64,000 nucleotides of DNA, from contig NZ_CP043930.1 in NCBI RefSeq assembly GCF_009720525.1, positions 7,328,001-7,392,000 on the forward strand, in the 5' to 3' direction. Position 1 is the first letter of the stretch. The number at the start of each line of letters is the position of its first letter. Origin of the DNA: Gimesia benthica (GTDB taxonomy: Bacteria; Planctomycetota; Planctomycetia; Planctomycetales; Planctomycetaceae). The position numbers were made by a program, and so were the translations under genes. The notes under the pieces are model-generated. The model was not told the origin of the DNA, did no database searches, and saw nothing but the letters and a program-made list of their open reading frames with translations. Shown here piece by piece: positions 56,178 through 64,000 of this stretch.

Positions 56178-57080
56178 ATGTCTGATCAGGAACAACAGCG
56201 GGCACAACGGGCCGTACGTCAGTTTATGCAAAGCTGGCAGCGTTCCGGGCTGACGCATATCAAACATATCGAGCCGGCGCCCGTGGTTTCTGCGCCTGTA
56301 GAAGTTGTTCCACCTGCTGTCCCTGAATCGAAAACTTCGCTGCGAATACGTCCCGTTGAGCCCGAGACTCCACCAGAACGTACACCGGTCTCCCCGCCAG
56401 AGCCAGCAGTTGAACATGTTGTTGAACCGGTTGTAGAGACCGCAGACCCGCGAAAGGATATGAGCGTGCCCCGAACAACAAAATCGAGACTTTCCAAGGC
56501 AGATCGCCAGGCACAACTGGATATTGTGGCTGGAGAAGTCTCTCAATGTCGTCAGTGCCCGGAACTGGCTGAGACACGCACTCAGACCGTATTTGGAGTC
56601 GGGAATCCAAGTGCAAAAATCATGTTTATCGGTGAGGCACCCGGGGCGGATGAAGATAAGCAGGGAGAACCCTTCGTGGGACGGGCAGGGAAGCTGCTGG
56701 ATAAAATTATCGAAGCCTGCCAGATGAAACGCAGCGAGATCTATATCGCGAATATTCTCAGGTGTCGGCCCCCTGGAAACAGGAATCCGTCCGACACGGA
56801 AGCGGCAAACTGTCGAGGCTTTCTCGATGCTCAGATTGAGATTGTCGATCCGGATTACATCGTCTGCTGGGGCTCTGTGGCTGCAAAGAATCTGCTGCAC
56901 TCAGAGCTTCCGATTGGCAAGATGCGCGGGCAGTTTTACGAATATGGCCGGGCCAGAGTCGTCTGTACCTACCATCCGTCTTACCTGCTGAGAAACCCAT
57001 CTGCCAAGAAGAATGTCTGGGATGACATGATCTTCCTGTTCGAAGATATGGGCGTCGACCTCAAGGCAACTCAAAATTAG
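56178..57080 (+). CDS. Family 4 uracil-DNA glycosylase
   Basis: The enzyme removes uracil from DNA to start base excision repair. The 300-residue protein has a Pro/Val/Glu-rich N-terminal extension (about 1-110) absent from typical family-4 enzymes. Cys124 and Cys127 (CRQC), the CRPPGNRNP Cys and the ANCRGFL Cys form the 4Fe-4S ligand set, and [20 protein letters not shown] is the uracil-pocket motif. HPSYLLRNP closes the domain. It lies 18 bp after the LRR gene. Confidence 0.95.
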   Translation: MSDQEQQRAQRAVRQFMQSWQRSGLTHIKHIEPAPVVSAPVEVVPPAVPESKTSLRIRPVEPETPPERTPVSPPEPAVEHVVEPVVETADPRKDMSVPRTTKSRLSKADRQAQLDIVAGEVSQCRQCPELAETRTQTVFGVGNPSAKIMFIGEAPGADEDKQGEPFVGRAGKLLDKIIEACQMKRSEIYIANILRCRPPGNRNPSDTEAANCRGFLDAQIEIVDPDYIVCWGSVAAKNLLHSELPIGKMRGQFYEYGRARVVCTYHPSYLLRNPSAKKNVWDDMIFLFEDMGVDLKATQN

Positions 57081-57100
57081 GAACCGTGAGGTCTTTACGA

Positions 57101-57625
57101 CTAATCGTCAATCAGCCCATGCAACTGCAGCAACTGGCGATGAGAATTGACTCGATTCAGGTGAGGTGGATTGATGTCGTGCGTTGAGGAGTGGATTTCC
57201 GTCGTGGAAGACACTTTCACTTCCTGCTCTGTGTCGCAGTCGACTTCATCTAATGTCAGCATCAGGCGGAACAGGTCGCGGCAGGTCAGTTTTCCGATCA
57301 GCAGTCCCTCGTTTGTTACAGGCATACAGCTGTTGCGACGATCGCGGAACAGGGGAGCCTGGAGCAGGGCATCGTCGTCCGGTGAGAGGGTTTCCAGCTG
57401 AACATGCATGATGGATTCAACGGGAGCATTCATGTCTGCGAGCTGTAATTTCTGTTTCAGAAAATTGTACTCGGGAACAACGCCGACCAGTCGCATTTGA
57501 TGGTCAGTCACGTAAACTTCAGGCGATTCTGCTTCGATCATGCGCCGGGCGGCTTGCTTAAGAGTTGTTCCCAGTGGCACACTGACCGGACTCTGGGTCA
57601 TCAGATCACGAACTCGTACCTGCAT
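57101..57625 (-). CDS. CBS domain pair protein
   Basis: The 174-residue protein has two CBS motifs: VRDLMTQSPVSVPLGTTLKQAARRMIEAESPEVYVTD (about 3-40, first) and VESIMHVQLETLSPDDDALLQAPLFRD plus VTNEGLLIGKLTCRDLFRLM (about 66-125). CBS pairs bind adenosyl ligands and regulate partner proteins; a stand-alone pair is common. A 40-residue polar C-terminal tail is not conserved. The candidate operator upstream suggests regulated expression. Confidence 0.88.
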   Translation of the reverse strand: MQVRVRDLMTQSPVSVPLGTTLKQAARRMIEAESPEVYVTDHQMRLVGVVPEYNFLKQKLQLADMNAPVESIMHVQLETLSPDDDALLQAPLFRDRRNSCMPVTNEGLLIGKLTCRDLFRLMLTLDEVDCDTEQEVKVSSTTEIHSSTHDINPPHLNRVNSHRQLLQLHGLIDD

Positions 57626-57957
57626 TGTTTCTTCCTTGGCAATGACCTGTTTTGAATGGTTTCAAAACGGTTTCTACAATAGGGACGGATGAAATCGGTT
57701 TATCTCACAGGGGAGATTGAAAATTACAGGCCCACTGAAAAGTAGTTCAAGTCCACAGCTAAAAGAGCAATAGCCTTCAACCAGCCTTTCAATCAAAGAT
57801 AGGTTGCCAGGAAACAACATGATGCATTTTCTCAACACATTCTCTCGAAAAGCGGGGAACTGTGCGAAAAACATGCGGGTTATGCAGGTTGTAGTGAGAA
57901 GATCTTTGAACTGAATGAGCTTTCAGAGAGAGCATATTACTGACCGCGTCACTGCAT
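57626..57957. other. Intergenic region containing a candidate operator
   Basis: This 332-bp gap lies between the CBS gene start and the end of the alpha/beta hydrolase gene, both reverse strand. It holds the inverted repeat at 57649-57668 and nothing else I can identify; short frames in it lack ribosome-binding sites. Confidence 0.5.
57649..57668. promoter_or_regulatory. Inverted repeat upstream of the CBS gene
   Basis: GTTTTGAA (57649-57656) and TTCAAAAC (57661-57668) form a perfect 8-bp inverted repeat with a 4-nt spacer. It lies 24 bp before the CBS gene start (57625), a position suited to a repressor site. It has no poly-T, so it is not a terminator. Confidence 0.45.
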
Positions 57958-58986
57958 TTACTGATAGCGCTTGAGAATCTCTTCTGCGACCAGATAGACG
58001 ACTTTAGGCCCCGTGGTCGCTTCAATGTGTCCCAGTTTGTGATGCGAGACCCTGGTGCCCCATTGTTCTGCCAGCTCTGCGATCCGCAGTGAAGGGACAA
58101 AGCGATCAAAGTCGGCGATATGCAGACGAATCTGATCGGGAGATAATAACGGTTGCCACTGATTCAACCGCAGTGGTTTACAAAGCGTTTCCAGTTGTGA
58201 TTCCTCAGGCGGATCGTGACTGGCGCCGCGGCGGATTGCATTTACTACAGTGCCCCCTTCATCAAGGATTCGTAAGAGATCGACAGGAGGCGTAATCGCA
58301 TGCGCGAATTCGAGGTTTTCCACCAGCAGAGTCGCTGTCAGCGTTAACCAGGCCCCGTGACTGATGCCCATCAGACCGATACGATGTCCCTGAGACTGGA
58401 GTGTCAGAATCAGACTCCAGAGATCGAGAACTCCCTGCCGGGCGACCATCAACTGGTGGTCGATATTTCCCCCTGCGATTAACTGTCCAGGTCGGTATCC
58501 CGGAGGAGTGCGACGGAAATTGAAAGGGCTGTCCAGCATGACCACATCGATGCCGTGAGGCGTTAACCGTTCCGCCAGTCTGTTAAAGCTGCGGACTCCT
58601 AACTGCACAATTCCATCAACGGCGACAACGGTCAGGCGTTCGGGGATGTTGTTCTGCGTGGATTGAACGGTCGATTTCCAGTGGCGACCTTTGACGCAGT
58701 CATTTTCAGGAAAACCGCTGGCGACGCTGGACTGAAACCTGAAGTCTTTTACTTCCGCAGAGGGGAATGTAGTCTTGGAGGCCGGACGTAACTCGGACTG
58801 ATACTCCAACTGGGCTGGATCCGGTTTCGGAGAAAAAAACTGGTCTAACTCGCCACTCTGGAGTTCCGGCGTGGTTTCACGCGCACTCGAGACCGCCAGC
58901 GGTTGCTTTTGGTAGTAGAAGAACCGATGCAGGAGATAGAAACCAACAACCTCATCCAGGCAAGTCGACCAGAGCTTTTGAAACAT
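57958..58986 (-). CDS. Alpha/beta hydrolase
   Basis: The 342-residue protein has the nucleophile elbow MGISHGAWLTL in the central part, with Ser as nucleophile, a VVMLDSPFN strand earlier, and a final HKLGHIEATTGPK where His is the likely catalytic base. An N-terminal region of about 95 residues with low complexity precedes the core (VAVDGIVQLGVRSFNRL). It may be an esterase or lipase; the substrate is unknown. Its start at 58986 is the only clear one and it lies 26 bp from the thioredoxin-like gene's stop. Confidence 0.78.
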   Translation of the reverse strand: MFQKLWSTCLDEVVGFYLLHRFFYYQKQPLAVSSARETTPELQSGELDQFFSPKPDPAQLEYQSELRPASKTTFPSAEVKDFRFQSSVASGFPENDCVKGRHWKSTVQSTQNNIPERLTVVAVDGIVQLGVRSFNRLAERLTPHGIDVVMLDSPFNFRRTPPGYRPGQLIAGGNIDHQLMVARQGVLDLWSLILTLQSQGHRIGLMGISHGAWLTLTATLLVENLEFAHAITPPVDLLRILDEGGTVVNAIRRGASHDPPEESQLETLCKPLRLNQWQPLLSPDQIRLHIADFDRFVPSLRIAELAEQWGTRVSHHKLGHIEATTGPKVVYLVAEEILKRYQ

Positions 58987-59012
58987 GCAATAAACTCGGA
59001 CTGGGGAATGTC

Positions 59013-59660
59013 TTATTCCGGTTTCTGTTTCAAGGCTGCTTCGATTGCTGCTTTAATATCTGCCTGCGTGATTTCCTGGCTGGGGTCTGCAAAAGAGAAT
59101 TTCTTAACCAGTTTCCCACTGCGGTCGTAGATACGGTAGTGCGGGAGCGCGCCGTCGTCGATCCCAAAGGTCTCCATCGGATCCTTGTCATCGGCTGCGG
59201 TCGCCAGGACGTTAGTGAATTGGGCTTTCTGCTTTTCGAGAAATTCGCGAACGGCTTTCTGAGTTGCCTCGTCTGATTCATCCATGCTGACCGAGATGAC
59301 ACTCAACCCCTGATCGGCGAGTTTCTGATTCCATTCCACTGTATGGTGAAAATTCTTGACGCAGGGAATGCACCAGGTTGCCCAGAAATCAACCAGTACA
59401 ACTTTACCCTGCTGTTGCTTGAGGATCTCTTCAAAACCGGCAGCATCGCTTAAGGTCAGTGTGATCTCTTCTGTCTTAGCAGGTTTGGCTTCGTGAGCGG
59501 CTGTCTCGGAGGGAGCAGCTTCGGGCTGCGGCTCAGTTTTTGTCGTTTCCTGGCTTTCCTGTGACGAGCAGCTGAATGTGAGTAGCAGCAGGCTGCAAAC
59601 GAAAGCGGTGCGAAATTGAGTTTGTTGACGAAAGTTGTGTATCAGTTGTGTAAGGATCAT
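59013..59660 (-). CDS. Thioredoxin-like (TlpA/ResA type) lipoprotein
   Basis: The 215-residue protein has an N-terminal signal (TAFVCSLLLLTFSC) with a Cys at a lipobox, a linker rich in Glu/Pro/Ala, and a thioredoxin fold with WATWCIPCVKNFHHTVEW (redox CxxC), VISVSMDES, and a C-terminal helix. The type reduces disulfides or cytochrome c haem-ligating cysteines in the periplasm. The ATG at 59660 has CAGGGACG upstream and is preferred to 59732. A c-type haem protein is encoded divergently next to it, which fits. Confidence 0.9.
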   Translation of the reverse strand: MILTQLIHNFRQQTQFRTAFVCSLLLLTFSCSSQESQETTKTEPQPEAAPSETAAHEAKPAKTEEITLTLSDAAGFEEILKQQQGKVVLVDFWATWCIPCVKNFHHTVEWNQKLADQGLSVISVSMDESDEATQKAVREFLEKQKAQFTNVLATAADDKDPMETFGIDDGALPHYRIYDRSGKLVKKFSFADPSQEITQADIKAAIEAALKQKPE

Positions 59661-59809
59661 GGTTCGTCCCTGAAAAGTGTAACTAATCGGATATACCTGT
59701 TCGAATTTTAAACAAAAACGGAAAAGGAGCATAGTGTGAAGCGGGTTTCCTTCAGTAAGATTAAAGAGTCCAATAATTATTGAAATGTCTTTTTAATCCG
59801 GGACCCTTT

Positions 59810-61051
59810 ATGAATTTCCCTGGCAAAACGTTTCTAATCTGCACAATACTGAGTCTCTCTCTGTTAGCGGATCTTCACACACCTCTCCAAGCCGGTTCAC
59901 CAGAAATCTCCGTACAAATTGAGCGATTGGAAAATACCTGGTTGTATGAAGTCGCGGATGGTGACTATCAGATTCTGGTGGAAGGAGAACCCCTGAAACG
60001 CATTACCGGGGCAGAGCTGCCTGCTTTACGCGACTTGGAGATTAAGTTACAGAAACAGAAGCAGAATGATCCTCGGGCAGCGCAACAGCTCAATGCGCTG
60101 TTGATTGCCATGGGACGCATTGCGGACGAACCGACTCTGATCTACCTGCATGAACTTTTCGAATCGTATCCCGAGCGACGAAATGATGTGGCTGAGGCGA
60201 TCAGCTGGTATTCACAGGAGAATCAGCGCCGGGATGCCGACTGGCGGATTCTGGTACGGTCGTTGAATATCGTCGAAGGAAAACAGGCCCGGGCTGTGAT
60301 GCAGGCATTGACCCGCTTTCACAGGCGATCCAACAAAGCGCAATGGATTCGGCAGGTGATTCTGGTCGGGCTGCAGCAGAATCCTGAGGGGCAGGCGATT
60401 GCAGTGAAACTGCTGGAGCACTGGACTGGACAACATCTCGAACAGTCGGGAGAAGCTGCTTCATCTCCGCTCGTGGCCTGGCAAAAATGGTTTGCTCAAA
60501 AATATCCGGACGAACTTCCCGCGGAACTTCCGGTGGAACCAGAGGACAGCCGCTGGAAATATGCCGGCCTGTTGAAAGAATTGAAGAACGAGTCGACAAA
60601 ACCAGCTAATCTGAAGCTGGGAGCTGAGGCGTTTGTAAAAGCGACCTGTGTCAAATGTCATCTTTTTGGAAAAACAGGTGAGAAAATCGGACCTGATCTG
60701 ACTCATATCAGCAGGCGTTTCCAGCAGAAGGAGATCCTGCAGGCGACCATCTTTCCTTCCCATTTCGTTTCCGAAGAATATCCCACGTTTACCATCATTA
60801 CCAGTGCCGGTAAGTCTCATACCGGCATGATGGGCGCAGCGGGACCCGATGAGATTATGTTGCTGACCAGTGAAGGCAAACGACAGCTGATTAAAAAGAA
60901 GGATGTGGATGAGATCATCCCCGTCAAGAAATCGTCAATGCCGGATGGGCTGCTGAATCTACTGACGAAAGCCGAGGCCGTGCAGCTGATTCGCTATCTG
61001 TCCCGACTGCCTGAAGGGGCGTCGGAAGCATATCGGCATTCAACCCGATAA
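59810..61051 (+). CDS. Secreted c-type heme protein with HEAT-like N-terminal region
   Basis: The 413-residue protein has a signal peptide (MNFPGKTFLICTILSLSLLADLHTPLQA), an N-terminal helical region (about 45-245; short helices resembling HEAT repeats), and a cytochrome c-like domain with CxxCH at 280-284 (CVKCHLFG). GPDLTHISRRFQQKEILQATIFPSHFVSEEY follows the haem site and SSMPDGLLNLLT is typical of the planctomycete/verrucomicrobial heme-binding domain (TIGR02603-type). It likely carries electrons or signals in the periplasm. ATG 59810 is preferred to 59780. Confidence 0.88.
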   Translation: MNFPGKTFLICTILSLSLLADLHTPLQAGSPEISVQIERLENTWLYEVADGDYQILVEGEPLKRITGAELPALRDLEIKLQKQKQNDPRAAQQLNALLIAMGRIADEPTLIYLHELFESYPERRNDVAEAISWYSQENQRRDADWRILVRSLNIVEGKQARAVMQALTRFHRRSNKAQWIRQVILVGLQQNPEGQAIAVKLLEHWTGQHLEQSGEAASSPLVAWQKWFAQKYPDELPAELPVEPEDSRWKYAGLLKELKNESTKPANLKLGAEAFVKATCVKCHLFGKTGEKIGPDLTHISRRFQQKEILQATIFPSHFVSEEYPTFTIITSAGKSHTGMMGAAGPDEIMLLTSEGKRQLIKKKDVDEIIPVKKSSMPDGLLNLLTKAEAVQLIRYLSRLPEGASEAYRHSTR

Positions 61052-61059
61052 ACGTGCCG

Positions 61060-62489
61060 TTACATGACGGGCGCAAACAGGCGATAGATATTCTGTTTTA
61101 ATATCACCAATCTGCTTCGTTGGTCCCACTCAGCCTCAGTGATTCTGATGGCATCCAGCAGGTCCTGCTCACAGGTTTCTCTCAGACGCTGGGCAAACTT
61201 GCGGTCATAGATTGCCAGTCCGACTTCGAAATTGAGAATCAGGCTACGGGAATCAAAGTTGGCGGTCCCCACGAGGGACCAGCAGCCATCGATCGTAAGT
61301 GTTTTGGAATGCAGGATTCCCTTGTTGTACTCGTAGATTTCCACGCCGGCATCGAGCAGCGAATCATAATAGGAGCGGCCGGCATGTACGGTCGAGGGAT
61401 TTGCCGACTTGCCGGAAACCAGCAGTCTCACATGAACTCCCCGCCGCGCTGCTGATTCGAGCGCAGTTGTTAATGATTCTGGCGGGACGAAATAAGACGT
61501 CGTCAGTAACAGACTCTCGCGGGCTTCATTGATGGCGGCAAACATCAGGGTCAGGAATACATCTGCATTTTTTTCCGGCCCGGAACAGAGCGTCTGTGCT
61601 GTGACGTTCCCATCGGTTTCCGGATGGGGATAATACTGAGAATGAGTCAGGGCTTCCCCGGTGGCGAAGAACCAGTCTTCTGCAAACACCTGTTGCAACT
61701 GCAGTGTTTCGGGACCTTCGATTTTGAGATGGGTATCGCGCCAGAAGCCAAGATTCTGATGCAGTCCCAGATATTCATCACCGATGTTCATACCACCGGT
61801 GAATGCCACGTTCCCGTCGACAATCACAATTTTACGATGGTTACGAAGATTGATCGACCAGCGCTCGCGAATTGAAGCACCTGGCAGGAAAGGGGCGACC
61901 TGAATCCCTGCGGCAATCATCGGCTTGAAGAAGTGGTTCCTGAGATTCATTGACCCGAAACCGTCATAGAGAAAGCGAACTTCAACGCCTGCATTTGCTT
62001 TTTCAATCAGCAGGTCGCGTAGCATGGTGCCTGATTGATCGGGTTGCCAGATATAGTATTCCAGGTGCAGGGAATGTTGGGCGTTTAGAATCGCCTGTTT
62101 AATCAGGCCCAGTGTGCGGTTGGTATCTGTCAATAGTTCGATGCTGTTGCCATAAGTGGGCACGGTATGTGCGATGTTCTGTGCAAGTCGCATCAAATTC
62201 TGATTCAGGACCAGGTACTCATCGTTGGAGAGCAGCTGGTTTTGAACGATCTGGGGGAGTTTAGGAGCCAGAGACTGATTGGCCCGCTCTTTCGATCTGG
62301 AACGCCGTTGAACGCGGTTGATTCCGAAGAAGAGATAAATGATACCCCCAGGCCGGGGAGCAGCAGAATACTTAGAATCCAGGAAACGGTGGAGACGGGG
62401 TGTCGTTTCTTCTGCAGCAGGATGTGGGGAATCAGCGCCAGCGTAATCAGGTAACCGGTAAGTGAGATTGTCGCTGTAATCCAGTCCAT
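61060..62489 (-). pseudogene. Cardiolipin synthase with an apparent one-base frameshift
   Basis: Reading from 62489, a normal cardiolipin synthase N terminus (MDWITATISLTGYLITLALI and SILLLPGLG, two membrane segments) is followed by a frame change at the C-run 62345-62349. From there another frame continues as IIYLFFGINRVQRR and the full PLD body, with two HKD motifs (HRKIVIVD and HSKTLTID). One base is missing relative to an intact gene of about 476 residues. The cause is a real frameshift, a sequencing error, or programmed slippage; the long frame opening at 62538 has a non-homologous N terminus. Confidence 0.75.
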
Positions 62490-62717
62490 CGAAAAGTCTC
62501 TCGAGCGCCAGGAAGCATAATACATGCAGGAAGATCAATTTGATTCAGGATTATGCAGTAATCCACTGGTTTCTCCTACCTTGTTTTTCTGTATGGCTTG
62601 AAAATTATGAGAAATTCGGGAACTCGGCGGGAATTCCGTTCGTCAAATCAACGCGAAATATTATGATTCCCGTCTGAAGCACTTCAAAAATAAACACATC
62701 TTGATACAGGTCCTGCA

Positions 62718-64000
62718 ATGTTAAAGTTATCCATAAAAAAACACCTTCTCTGGTCATGCATGCTGGTTAGCCTGACCTCGCTGGGAGTTTATCTCTTTGC
62801 GGCAGAAAAAAGTTCCCCCGAAGTCCGTTCGCTGGCAGATTCCTATCAGAAACAGGGAAACTACCGCGATGCCTGGGAACTGTATCAGAAGCTGGCAACC
62901 CGACAGGATAGTTCAGCAACAGAGGTGGTGCATGATCTGCAGGCAGGCATCCAGTGTCTGCAGCGTTTGAACCGCGTCAGTGAAATCGACGCGTTTCGAA
63001 AAGCGATTCTCAAAGTACACAGCGATGAACCGCTGGTTCTCTCCAGTCTTGCAGAAACACTGATTCAGGGACCTTATTTTGGATATATCATCGATGGTGA
63101 GTTCATCCGCGGTCACCAGAGGGGTGGCAGTCGATATGTGAATACACGGGAACAGGACCGTCTCCGGGCCTTACAGCTGATGAGTCAGGCGGTTGAGGAA
63201 TTGAAGTCATCCAATGATCCAGCGCTCGCAGCCCAGATTTATGCTGACTATGCCAGATACCTGATGTCAGGCCGTCAGGGACGCGATGCCTGGAAGCTTC
63301 AGATTTTGACTGATCTTGAGGCAATACCCGACTACCAGAGCGTCGGGGTAGAACCTGGCAACTGGTTTCGTGGTGAACCCAGCGGAGGGTCGGAAGGGGC
63401 GCCCGTGGATGCGAATGGCAAGCCCGTTTACTATCGAGTGCCCGAGTCCTGGGAGGGAGCGGCTAATGATGGAGAACGCTGGCGATGGATGCTGGCGGAA
63501 TCAGTCAAACAGGAGCCCGGGCGGGAAGGGCGCGTGCTTCTGGAAGTCGCGAATTTTACCCGCAGTCAGTTTGGCGTTCAGACCCTGCAGCAATACTTTC
63601 CCCTGCTGTACCGGACTCGGGCGATGGACGATGCCAAGGAGGAAGAGCAGGTTAATCCCTATTCTCTGGAGAGTCTGAAAGAATCCGAAACCCTCGCACG
63701 TCTGGCTACGGGAATTCAACGCTTCGAGCTGCCCGCCGATCAGAATTATATTCTGCTTTACCAGAAGGTGATCTCACTGGGTAAAAGCAACCAGGCGGAA
63801 AACGCACTGGCTCAGTTGACGAGTGTCTTCGAGAACCGGAGACAGTATCCAGAAGCTGCTAAATACCTGCAGCAGAACATTCGAGAGTATGGTGATCCCG
63901 GGCAGAATAAACAGAAGCACCTGAATCAGATTGTTGGCAGCTGGGGAGAATTCGCACCCACTCAGACACAGGCCGCAGGTCAGGGGGCTAAGGTCGATTA
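62718..64000 (+). CDS. TPR-containing, probably alpha-2-macroglobulin-like protein, 5' part
   Basis: The frame is open from ATG 62718 to the window edge, about 427 codons, so the gene is truncated. It begins with an N-terminal signal or anchor (LLWSCMLVSLTSLGVYLFAAEKSS) and continues with helical TPR-like repeats (YQKQGNYRDAWELYQKLA; LLYQKVISLGKSNQAENAL). The last residues (QIVGSWGEFAPTQTQAAGQG) resemble the point where planctomycete alpha-2-macroglobulin-family proteins pass from TPR to the macroglobulin domains. This is recalled, not checked. It is divergent from the cardiolipin synthase gene. Confidence 0.75.
   Translation, partial: MLKLSIKKHLLWSCMLVSLTSLGVYLFAAEKSSPEVRSLADSYQKQGNYRDAWELYQKLATRQDSSATEVVHDLQAGIQCLQRLNRVSEIDAFRKAILKVHSDEPLVLSSLAETLIQGPYFGYIIDGEFIRGHQRGGSRYVNTREQDRLRALQLMSQAVEELKSSNDPALAAQIYADYARYLMSGRQGRDAWKLQILTDLEAIPDYQSVGVEPGNWFRGEPSGGSEGAPVDANGKPVYYRVPESWEGAANDGERWRWMLAESVKQEPGREGRVLLEVANFTRSQFGVQTLQQYFPLLYRTRAMDDAKEEEQVNPYSLESLKESETLARLATGIQRFELPADQNYILLYQKVISLGKSNQAENALAQLTSVFENRRQYPEAAKYLQQNIREYGDPGQNKQKHLNQIVGSWGEFAPTQTQAAGQGAKVD

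Noticed and set aside
57674-57874. 66-codon reverse frame in the CBS-hydrolase gap
   Set aside because: It has no ribosome-binding site and no conserved character.
62205-62525. Separate small membrane protein of 106 codons
   Set aside because: Its membrane part is the true N terminus of the cardiolipin synthase; the remainder is read in the wrong frame after the C-run.
1-64000. Integrated phage, insertion sequence, tRNA, rRNA or CRISPR
   Set aside because: I saw no integrase, transposase, terminal repeat, tRNA arm or spacer array on either strand.

Overview
The window reads as chromosomal sequence from a planctomycete, most like Gimesia or a close relative. This is inferred from gene content, not from a database match. 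The pointers are an ECF sigma factor coupled to a Ser/Thr kinase that ends in a sulfatase-modifying-factor-like domain, a Cys-type sulfatase, several secreted PQQ-type beta-propeller proteins, a heme protein of the type common in Planctomycetota and Verrucomicrobia, a Tat-exported Gfo/Idh/MocA oxidoreductase, and a Lys/Ala-rich H1-like protein. Coding is dense and base composition looks even. I see no phage, insertion sequence, CRISPR, tRNA or rRNA.

1-22.8 kb is largely housekeeping. rpsB-tsf-pyrH runs forward. A reverse-strand set follows: a methyltransferase, two orphan proteins, ruvX, a mannose-1-phosphate guanylyltransferase, a UAP1-like nucleotide-sugar pyrophosphorylase and an IlvD/Edd dehydratase. 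Then come rpmE, prfA, prmC and murA on the forward strand, a PQQ propeller protein, a multi-span membrane protein, the H1-like protein, a PLP decarboxylase and rodA on the reverse strand, and a rhomboid protease.

23-37.9 kb holds a polytopic membrane protein with a toroid-like secreted partner, a large soluble hybrid histidine kinase, a NosR-like FMN/Fe-S membrane protein, a secreted FAD oxidoreductase with a golvesin-like C terminus, a lectin-like secreted protein, and the ECF sigma/kinase pair joined by a GTGA overlap.

37.9-48.5 kb is metabolic: a nitrilase-family hydrolase, GlpD, a GNAT enzyme, then a forward cluster made of a XylR-like regulator, a DJ-1/PfpI protein, a Gfo/Idh/MocA oxidoreductase, a PhyH-family dioxygenase, a sugar isomerase-like TIM barrel and a sulfatase. 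I infer a regulated locus for an unknown, possibly sulfated, sugar or polyol.

48.5-64 kb holds a tandem TPM-domain pair, a very large secreted propeller-methyltransferase-propeller chimera, an LRR lipoprotein, a family-4 uracil-DNA glycosylase, a CBS protein, an alpha/beta hydrolase, a thioredoxin-like lipoprotein, a c-type heme protein, a cardiolipin synthase gene with an apparent one-base frameshift, and the 5' part of a TPR-containing, probably alpha-2-macroglobulin-like, protein cut by the window edge.

The observations most worth following are the frameshift in the cardiolipin synthase gene, the propeller-methyltransferase chimera, the regulator-to-sulfatase cluster, and the kinase whose SUMF1-like domain lacks the catalytic cysteines. 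No single locus here is clearly a new defence or mobile system.
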